DNA of 36,863 nt from Hebobacterum sp964559435 (lineage in GTDB: Bacteria > Armatimonadota > Hebobacteria > Hebobacterales > Hebobacteraceae): assembly GCA_964559435.1 (NCBI GenBank), contig CAZLHI010000031.1, forward strand, positions 1 to 36,863, given 5' to 3'. The first letter of the stretch is position 1; the number at the start of each line of letters is the position of its first letter. The notes below the pieces were generated by a model. The model saw nothing but the letters and a program-made list of their open reading frames with translations. It was not told the origin of the DNA and did not search any database. This document shows positions 31,684-36,863 of the stretch, piece after piece. Both the position numbers and the translations under genes were made by a program.

Positions 31684-32673
31684 ATGCCGGAAGCGAAGAA
31701 GCCAGTCATCTTCAGCGCCATGCAGGTCACGGGCAAGCTCCACCTGGGAAACCTGGAGGGAGCGCTCCGCAACTGGGTCCGACTCCAAGACGAGTATGAG
31801 CTCTACGCGGGGATTGTGGACCTGCACTCGCTCACGACAGCCTACGAAGACACCGGCGAGATCCTCGAGAATGTCCGCGAGGCGGCGGTCGATTACCTGG
31901 CGGCAGGTCTCGACCCTGACAAGATGTCCATTGTCGTCCAGTCACAGGTGCCGGGTCACTGCGAGCTCCACGCCCTCCTGTCCATGATAACTCCGGTGAG
32001 TTGGCTGGAGCGGGTGCCGACGTACAAGGAGAAACGCGAGCAGCTTCACATTGCTTCTCCCTCATACGGCCTGCTCGGCTATCCGGTGCTGATGGCCGCT
32101 GATATCCTGGTGTATCGGGCCGAGGTCGTGCCGGTGGGACGAGACCAGGAGCCTCATTTGGAGCTGACCCGGGAGATTGCGCGGCGGTTCAATCACATCT
32201 ATGGCGAGACATTTCCTGAGCCACAGTCCCTTCTGACGGAGTTCGCCGTGCTGCCGGGTCTGGACAACCGCAAGATGAGCAAGTCTTACGACAACTGCAT
32301 CTACCTCTCCGACAGCCCGGATACGGTACAGGAAAAAGTCCGCGGCATGTTCACGGACCCGAAGAAGATCCGCAAGAGTGATCCCGGCCACCCTGACCAG
32401 TGCCCCGTCTACGCCTATCATGTGGCTTATGAGCCTGACAGCTCAGAGGAGGCGAAGCGCGCCTGCGAGGCCGGCGAGCTGGGCTGTGTTCCGCACAAGA
32501 AGCAACTTGGGGATGTATTGGTAGCTGCGCTCACACCCCACTGGGAACGCCGCGCTGCCTTGGCGGCCGACCCGGGATACGTGGACCGGGCCTTAGCGCA
32601 GGGAGCAGAGCGGGCACGGGAGAAGACCGGCACCACAATGGAGCTGGTGTGGCAGGCAATGAAACTTCGATAG
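31684..32673 (+). CDS. trpS: Tryptophanyl-tRNA synthetase
   Basis: This 329-residue class I aminoacyl-tRNA synthetase charges tRNA-Trp. The HIGH-type motif is HLGN (from H20, in TGKLHLGNLEGALRNW) and the KMSKS loop is in NRKMSKSYDN. The length is normal for the bacterial dimer. No ribosome-binding site can fit between the predicted transcription start and the ATG, so the message is probably leaderless or nearly so. No T-box or other leader control is possible at this promoter. Confidence 0.95.
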   Translation: MPEAKKPVIFSAMQVTGKLHLGNLEGALRNWVRLQDEYELYAGIVDLHSLTTAYEDTGEILENVREAAVDYLAAGLDPDKMSIVVQSQVPGHCELHALLSMITPVSWLERVPTYKEKREQLHIASPSYGLLGYPVLMAADILVYRAEVVPVGRDQEPHLELTREIARRFNHIYGETFPEPQSLLTEFAVLPGLDNRKMSKSYDNCIYLSDSPDTVQEKVRGMFTDPKKIRKSDPGHPDQCPVYAYHVAYEPDSSEEAKRACEAGELGCVPHKKQLGDVLVAALTPHWERRAALAADPGYVDRALAQGAERAREKTGTTMELVWQAMKLR

Positions 32674-32746
32674 CATCCGCTCCTAGCGACAACGCTCGAA
32701 CTGGCCTAAGCTGGACAGTCAATCTCGGATAAGGCATAGATACTTT

Positions 32747-32762
32747 GGGGCTCCGGCGCCCC
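32747..32762 (+). terminator. short hairpin after trpS, weak terminator candidate
   Basis: GGGGC (32747-32751) pairs with GCCCC (32758-32762) around a 6-base loop, followed by GTTAG. It lies in the 144-base gap between trpS and scpA. No clear promoter for scpA is recognised in this gap. Confidence 0.3.
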
Positions 32763-32817
32763 GTTAGAGTCAAACAGACCAGATGGCACAGCAGCACTTG
32801 CAGCCCTGGAGGCGGTA

Positions 32818-33660
32818 ATGTTCACACCTGAGATGTCCGAGCGCGAGGGGCCCACCCATCCCGGCACCCCGCCAGATCGAATCTTCACCGGTCACCCGGT
32901 AAAGCTTCCCGTTTTCGAGGGGCCTCTGGATCTGCTGCTGTATCTCATCGAGCGGGACGAGATCGACGTCTTCGATATTGCCATCGAGCACATCACCAAC
33001 GAGTACCTTCACTACCTTGCCCAGCTCGAATCCCTCAACATCGAGGTCGCCGGCGAGTTCCTCGTGATGGCCGCCCAGCTCATGCTCATCAAGTCTCGTA
33101 CGCTCCTACCCCAAGAGGAGCAGCCGGAGGAGGAGGAAGAGGAGGCGGGCGATCCGCGGGCAGAGCTGGTGGCCCGACTTCTCGAATATCGGCGGTATAA
33201 GCAGGTGGCCGATGAGCTGCGCGCCCGAGCTGAGATCCAGCGCTTCGTCTTCTCTCGCAAGGGACTGCTGAACGGTGCCGACGACAACGGGCACGACGCA
33301 GTTCAGCTGGAACTCAGTGAAGTGTCAGCCTTCGACCTGTGGGCTGCCTTTCAGAACGTGTTGAGCCGTGTCAAGGAACCGGCCGGCGGGGAGGTCGTCA
33401 GGGGGCGATTCACCGTGGCCCAGAAGATGGCGGCGATAGCCGCCGGAGCTCGATGGTCGAAGGACGGCATTAGATTTGAGGACCTCTTCGAGGAGGCCGT
33501 GAGTCGGCTCGAGTTGGTGGTCACTTTCCTGGCTGTGCTCGAGCTGATGCGACTCCGTCGCGTCCGCGTAGTCCAGCGAGGTCTTTTCGGAGAGATTCGT
33601 GTATTTCCGTACGCCGGCGAGGGTTCTCAGGCGCCCGCGGCCGTTCGAGAAATCAGATGA
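32818..33660 (+). CDS. scpA: Segregation and condensation protein A (kleisin)
   Basis: ScpA is the kleisin that bridges SMC heads in the chromosome condensation complex. The 280-residue product has the N-terminal kleisin motif FEGPLDLLLYLIERDEIDVFDI and the helix pair AGEFLVMAAQLMLIKSRTLLP. An acidic linker follows (EEQPEEEEEEAGDPRAEL), then a C-terminal winged helix (about 215-275) with VSRLELVVTFLAVLELMRLRRV. GGAGG (32807-32811) precedes the ATG. scpB follows three bases after the stop. Confidence 0.93.
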   Translation: MFTPEMSEREGPTHPGTPPDRIFTGHPVKLPVFEGPLDLLLYLIERDEIDVFDIAIEHITNEYLHYLAQLESLNIEVAGEFLVMAAQLMLIKSRTLLPQEEQPEEEEEEAGDPRAELVARLLEYRRYKQVADELRARAEIQRFVFSRKGLLNGADDNGHDAVQLELSEVSAFDLWAAFQNVLSRVKEPAGGEVVRGRFTVAQKMAAIAAGARWSKDGIRFEDLFEEAVSRLELVVTFLAVLELMRLRRVRVVQRGLFGEIRVFPYAGEGSQAPAAVREIR

Positions 33661-33663
33661 AGA

Positions 33664-34401
33664 ATGACTAGTCAACTGCCCCAGGACATTCCGCCCGCGG
33701 ACACGCCGCAGAACTCAGAACCCGAATCCGAACTCGACGGCCGTCAGAAGCTTGCTGCACTGGAAGCGGTGCTCTTCATGGCCGCCGAGCCGATCGCGGC
33801 GGCGGAGCTGGCCCAGATCTTGGGGGTGACACCCGCTCAGGCGGAAGACCTGGCCCAAGCTCTGGACCGGGAGTACCGCGGGCGCGGCCTCCAGATAAGC
33901 CGCGTCGCTGGTGGCTACCAGGTCTGCACCCGACCGGAGTTCGGCTCCTACGTCGCCAGGCTCCACAAGCCCGAGCGTTTCCGTCTCTCCCGGGCAGCGC
34001 TCGAGACGCTCGCCATCGTTGCCTACAAGCAGCCCATCACACGGCCCGAGATAGAGGCGGTCCGCGGCGTCAACTCCGACTCGCCGATCGACACGCTTCT
34101 TCAGTACGAACTGATCTGCCAGGCCGGTAGAAAGAGCGCGCCCGGCCGCCCGATACTCTACCGGACGACCGACAACTTTCTGGGTCGGTTTGGGCTCAAC
34201 TCCGTGGATGACCTTCCACACATCGATGCGCTCTCGACGGACGAAGATGCCGTGCGCGCCGATCTCCGCGGACCCGTCGGCCTTGCCCAGCGAGAAATGG
34301 AGGAGCCTGAGACAGGCCAGGTGGGCTGCGGGCGCGAATCCCCGGACCAGGACGCCTCGCCGCACGAGCAACGGCCCGACGCTCCGGAGCAGTCGACGTG
34401 A
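33664..34401 (+). CDS. scpB: Segregation and condensation protein B
   Basis: ScpB dimers bind ScpA and complete the SMC complex. The 245-residue product has two winged-helix domains. The first (about 28-95) contains LAALEAVLFMAAEPI and ISRVAGGYQVCTRPE. The second (about 110-185) contains LSRAALETLAIVAYKQPITRPEIEAVRG and the terminal FLGRFGLNSVDDLP. The last 50 residues are acidic and probably disordered. The start has no strong ribosome site and is likely coupled to scpA. The stop overlaps the dacA start by one base. Confidence 0.93.
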   Translation: MTSQLPQDIPPADTPQNSEPESELDGRQKLAALEAVLFMAAEPIAAAELAQILGVTPAQAEDLAQALDREYRGRGLQISRVAGGYQVCTRPEFGSYVARLHKPERFRLSRAALETLAIVAYKQPITRPEIEAVRGVNSDSPIDTLLQYELICQAGRKSAPGRPILYRTTDNFLGRFGLNSVDDLPHIDALSTDEDAVRADLRGPVGLAQREMEEPETGQVGCGRESPDQDASPHEQRPDAPEQST

Positions 34402-35609
34402 TGAGGTCGGCGAGTATCAAGGCTTTGGTCGGGATTGCCGCTCTCCTCTTCAGTCTGCCTGCCCCCGCGTCGTGTGCGTCCCCGCCTGCGGTCGAGGCCA
34501 GCGCCGCTGTCCTCATGGATGCCGAAACGGGGACTGTCCTGTTTGAGAAGTCAATGCACCAACCCCGCTCGGCGGCGAGCACCACAAAGGTGATGACCGC
34601 CCTGCTCGCGCTCGAAGCCGCCGATCTGCCGGAATCTCTGACCATCGGACCAGAAGCCCAATCGATTACAGGCTCTTCGCTGTGTCTGAAGCCAGGAGAT
34701 ATGGTGAGCACTAGTGACCTGCTCGCAGCTCTCTTGATGCACTCCGCCAACGATGCCGCGGTCGTCCTCGCCGCGGAGATTGCGGGCAGCGCGGAGGCCT
34801 TTGCCGATCGGATGAACGCTCGCGCGCGGCAACTTGGGGCAGTGAATACCCACTTCGTTAACCCCCACGGGCTACACCACCCGGATCACCACTCATCGGC
34901 TTACGACCTCGCACTCATGACCCGTGAGGCGCTGAAGTACCAGCGATTCCGCGACATTGTGGCGAGCAAGACTACGCAGGTGGGCGTACCCAGCGCGCCC
35001 GGCGGGACCAAGCGGCTGGTGAACCATAACAAGCTCCTTTGGCGGGCCGACTTCGTGGACGGGGTCAAGACCGGCTACGTCCGCCAGTCCGGCCACTGCC
35101 TGATAGCATCCGGCACCGAGGAAGGGTGGCGGCTGATCGCTGTGCTCCTGAACACCCCGGACATGTACGGCGAGGCACAGGCTCTTCTCGAGTACGGGTT
35201 CGAGAACTTCAGTCGGCACGTGTACGCCGAACGCGGCGACGCTGTCGCTCGCGCCCGCGTGCGCGGTGGCAGAGAACCTGATGTGCCGGCTGTTTGTCAG
35301 AAGACACTCGCCTGCGTCACGGGGCCCGGCATCGGGGACGACTTCCGTCTCGAAGTCAGCGTGGATACTCTCGACGCGCCTGTTGCGGCCGGCGTGCTGG
35401 CAGGTGAGGCCCGGCTTCTTTCCAGTGGCGAAGTGCTTTCGTCCTCTCCGCTCGTGTCCGGCGAGGCAGTGCCGCGCTCGTCGTGGCGCGCGCTCGGCCT
35501 CTGGCTCCTCCGGGCCGCCGTCCTGATAGCTCTTGGAGCAATGCTCTGCAGGGCTTATGCAAAGGCTTTCAAAGCTAATTGCCGCCGCGGGGGTCGTCTC
35601 CCGACGTAA
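34401..35609 (+). CDS. dacA: D-alanyl-D-alanine carboxypeptidase (S11 family)
   Basis: This penicillin-binding-protein-5-like enzyme trims the terminal D-Ala from peptidoglycan stem peptides. The ATG at 34401 overlaps the scpB stop; a GTG directly before it is an alternative. The 402-residue product has a signal peptide (about 1-26, ending PAPASCA) and the three active-site motifs S60-T-T-K63, S115-A-N117 and K223-T-G225. A C-terminal domain (about 270-365) is followed by a hydrophobic helix (LGLWLLRAAVLIALGAML) and a short basic tail, a plausible membrane anchor. Its last 53 bases also encode the start of rluB in another frame. Confidence 0.92.
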   Translation: MRSASIKALVGIAALLFSLPAPASCASPPAVEASAAVLMDAETGTVLFEKSMHQPRSAASTTKVMTALLALEAADLPESLTIGPEAQSITGSSLCLKPGDMVSTSDLLAALLMHSANDAAVVLAAEIAGSAEAFADRMNARARQLGAVNTHFVNPHGLHHPDHHSSAYDLALMTREALKYQRFRDIVASKTTQVGVPSAPGGTKRLVNHNKLLWRADFVDGVKTGYVRQSGHCLIASGTEEGWRLIAVLLNTPDMYGEAQALLEYGFENFSRHVYAERGDAVARARVRGGREPDVPAVCQKTLACVTGPGIGDDFRLEVSVDTLDAPVAAGVLAGEARLLSSGEVLSSSPLVSGEAVPRSSWRALGLWLLRAAVLIALGAMLCRAYAKAFKANCRRGGRLPT

Positions 35610-36327
35610 GGCCGCCGCACTCGTACGCTCGGGCCGCGTGCGCGTCGATGGGGAAATCGTCCGAGAGCCGGCCGCCGAAGTGGACCCCGACAGCTCGCGC
35701 GTTGAGGTCGATGGCCGCCTGATCCAGATACAGCCGAGGCGGTACATCATCCTCAACAAGCCTCGGGGGCCGCTATCGACCACAACAGACCAGCGCGGTC
35801 GATCCACCGTGCTCGACCTCGTGCCGGATACGGCAGAGCGCCTGTACCCCGCCGGCCGACTCGACGCCGACACAGAGGGCCTGCTGCTGATAACGAACGA
35901 CGGCGATCTGACTTACCGGCTCACCCATCCACGCTATGGCGTCGAGAAGGTCTATCAGGCCGAGGTGAAGGGCCGGCCCTCTCGCGCGACGCTCAAGAAG
36001 CTCGAAGACGGTATGATGCTGGAGGAGGGGCCGACCGGCCCCGCGCGGACCCGCCTGTTGCGACCAGGTAGGGATGAATCCCTGGTGGAGATCACGGTCC
36101 ACGCCGGCCGGAAGCGCATGGTGCGAAGGATGCTGGCAGCAGTGGGACACGCGGTGATCGCCCTCCGGCGCACGCGGCTGGGCGCACTGACACTAGGCGA
36201 CCTGCGGCCCGGCCAATGGCGACAGCTGACGCAGCAGGAGCTGGCCGCCCTGAGAGCCGCCATAAGTGCGAACGACCCCGCCCGCAAAGGGGCGAGGTCG
36301 ACGCCGTCCCGGCGAGGCCCGTCGTAA
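35557..36327 (+). CDS. rluB: 23S rRNA pseudouridine synthase (RluB/RsuA family)
   Basis: The ATG at 35557 is chosen because the product then opens MQRLSKLIAAAGVVSRR, the usual S4-domain start; an earlier in-frame start at 35533 adds eight unrelated residues. The 256-residue protein has an N-terminal S4 RNA-binding domain (about 1-60) and the RsuA-type catalytic motif GRLDADTEGLLLITNDGD with D103 as nucleophile. RluB isomerises a uridine in the peptidyl-transferase region of 23S rRNA; RsuA or RluE/F cannot be excluded by motif alone. The scpB-dacA-rluB context favours RluB. The C-terminal tail is basic. Confidence 0.9.
   Translation: MQRLSKLIAAAGVVSRRKAAALVRSGRVRVDGEIVREPAAEVDPDSSRVEVDGRLIQIQPRRYIILNKPRGPLSTTTDQRGRSTVLDLVPDTAERLYPAGRLDADTEGLLLITNDGDLTYRLTHPRYGVEKVYQAEVKGRPSRATLKKLEDGMMLEEGPTGPARTRLLRPGRDESLVEITVHAGRKRMVRRMLAAVGHAVIALRRTRLGALTLGDLRPGQWRQLTQQELAALRAAISANDPARKGARSTPSRRGPS
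36274..36299. terminator. hairpin at the end of rluB between convergent genes
   Basis: GACC-C-CGCCC (36274-36283) pairs with GGGCG-A-GGTC (36290-36299), with one C-A mismatch and a 6-base loop. It lies within the last codons of rluB, just before the 9-base gap to convergent rpmB. There is no U-tract, so it is only a candidate terminator. Confidence 0.35.
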
Positions 36328-36336
36328 AACGCGTGC

Positions 36337-36528
36337 CTACACGGCTCGCACGACCTTGCCGGCCTTCAGACACTTGGCGCACACTTGAATACGTGTTGGC
36401 TTTCCCCGCCGAAGTGCCGTAATGCGCTGGAGGTTCGGCAGCCAGCGTCTCTTCGTGCGAACGTGCGAGTGGCTCACATTGTAGCCCACTTGAGGTCCCT
36501 TGCCGCATATATCGCAGCGTCTAGCCAT
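36337..36528 (-). CDS. rpmB: 50S ribosomal protein bL28
   Basis: This 63-residue basic protein of the large ribosomal subunit has the opening MARRCDICGKGPQVGYNVSHSH and WLPNLQRI. Two cysteine pairs, CDIC and CAKC, show the zinc-binding form. It is a single-gene minus-strand unit with its own promoter (36566-36595) and a GGAG site about eight bases before the ATG. It converges on rluB with nine bases between the stops. Confidence 0.95.
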   Translation of the reverse strand: MARRCDICGKGPQVGYNVSHSHVRTKRRWLPNLQRITALRRGKPTRIQVCAKCLKAGKVVRAV

Positions 36529-36565
36529 CTTCTGACTCCGTGCCTGATATCGAGCCCGACCTCAT

Positions 36566-36595
36566 ATCATAGCATGGCCGATCTTTCGGGCGCAA
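36566..36595 (-). promoter_or_regulatory. sigma-70 promoter of rpmB, extended -10
   Basis: On the minus strand TTGCGC (36595-36590), an 18-base spacer ending in TGC, and TATGAT (36571-36566). Transcription should start near 36558, giving a leader of about 30 bases. Confidence 0.7.
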
Positions 36596-36730
36596 CCGGA
36601 CCGCAGTCAGGATGCCGGCAAGCAAGGGATAGAAAGTGCGGAGGACTCCAGCGGTTCGGCACTGACACACGGAGAGAACACCCATAGCCGTGAGGAGACT
36701 TCGCGAATTTCGGCCGGAAGCCCTCGGGGC

Positions 36731-36862
36731 TCAGCTAAACAAGTAGCTGCACTCCCCCTCTGTCAGTCGAAGTGAGGCCGCGCCCAGCGCTTCGCGCGCG
36801 TGCTGCGGATTGCCGGTTCCAATGATCGGGTAGATCGTGAAGGGCTGGCTCAGGAGGTAGGC
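36731..36862 (-). CDS. C-terminal fragment of an aldo/keto reductase (5' end outside window)
   Basis: A minus-strand frame enters from the right edge and stops with TGA (36731-36733), giving 43 residues. It contains AYLLSQPFTIYPIIGTG, then NPQHAREALGAASLRLTEGE. This matches the end of aldo/keto reductases, where '(V/I)xPIIG..' binds the NADP phosphate and 'L....L.LT.EE' forms the last helix. Catalytic Asp/Tyr/Lys/His lie outside the window, so activity and substrate cannot be judged. A small stem (AGCCC-TCG-GGGCT, 36719-36731) sits at its stop codon. The 200 bases between it and rpmB hold the rpmB promoter and no other gene I can support. Confidence 0.65.
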   Translation of the reverse strand, partial: AYLLSQPFTIYPIIGTGNPQHAREALGAASLRLTEGECSYLFS

Positions 36863-36863
36863 C

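Noticed and set aside
34893..35873. Minus-strand open frame of 326 codons opposite dacA and rluB
   Set aside because: Shadow of two well-supported genes; Arg/Ser-rich product without domains.
1..36863. tRNA, rRNA, CRISPR array, insertion sequence or attachment site
   Set aside because: No T-loop-type strings with matching arms, no regularly spaced repeats, no transposase motifs and no terminal inverted repeats were seen on reading both strands by eye; a covariance-model scan was not possible.

Overview
The window is a dense, high-GC stretch of bacterial chromosome that is almost entirely housekeeping genes. I see no mobile element, prophage, CRISPR array, rRNA or tRNA, and no gap over 300 bases without a gene. 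Several features fit a deep-branching, probably Terrabacteria-type lineage. These are a class I-alpha glutamine synthetase next to a GlnR-like orphan regulator, a DapG-like aspartate kinase, a YceD-rpmF-plsX-fab cluster, scpA-scpB-dacA-rluB, SpoIID in a non-sporulation context, an archaeal-type phosphoglycerate mutase and a translin/TRAX homologue. Armatimonadota is my best guess, but this is inference. GTG and TTG starts are common. The recognisable promoters are sigma-70-like, and most have an 18-bp spacer and an extended -10.

Layout. (1) 3-146 is the 3' end of a probable HD-GYP protein, followed by a ribokinase (290-1219). (2) 1359-5258 on the minus strand is a four-gene run: zinc-ribbon/TPR membrane protein, pfkA, GlnR-like regulator, glnA. 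A pair of direct repeats resembling a GlnR box lies just upstream of glnA. (3) 5467-8168 holds two coupled M16 peptidase-family genes with complementary active-site halves, followed by a small unknown gene. (4) 8860-21017 is one long plus-strand run behind a near-consensus promoter: yceD, rpmF, plsX, fabH, fabD, fabG, acpP, fabF, then HAD phosphatase, SpoIID, anmK, apgM and a permease. It covers ribosomal protein L32, membrane lipid synthesis and probably cell-wall turnover. (5) 21150-26073 has its own promoter and encodes a PQQ-type beta-propeller lipoprotein, dprA and topA. (6) 26191-31633 is an aspartate-family operon (asd, lysC, dapA) running on through a family 4 uracil-DNA glycosylase, a TIM-barrel isomerase and a TRAX-like translin. 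(7) 31644-32673 is trpS behind a promoter that leaves almost no 5' leader. (8) 32818-36327 is scpA, scpB, dacA, rluB. Convergent to it is rpmB (minus strand, own promoter), and the window ends in the C-terminus of an aldo/keto reductase.

The observations I would follow up first are these. The HAD-SpoIID-AnmK trio could release, phosphorylate and dephosphorylate anhydro-muropeptide sugar as one cassette. The GlnR-like regulator has a degenerate receiver and a candidate binding site at glnA. The aspartate kinase and aspartate-semialdehyde dehydrogenase both depart from family consensus at substrate- or cofactor-binding positions. The bacterial translin keeps the TRAX-type Glu pair. I found no clear evidence of an entirely new defence or mobile system.
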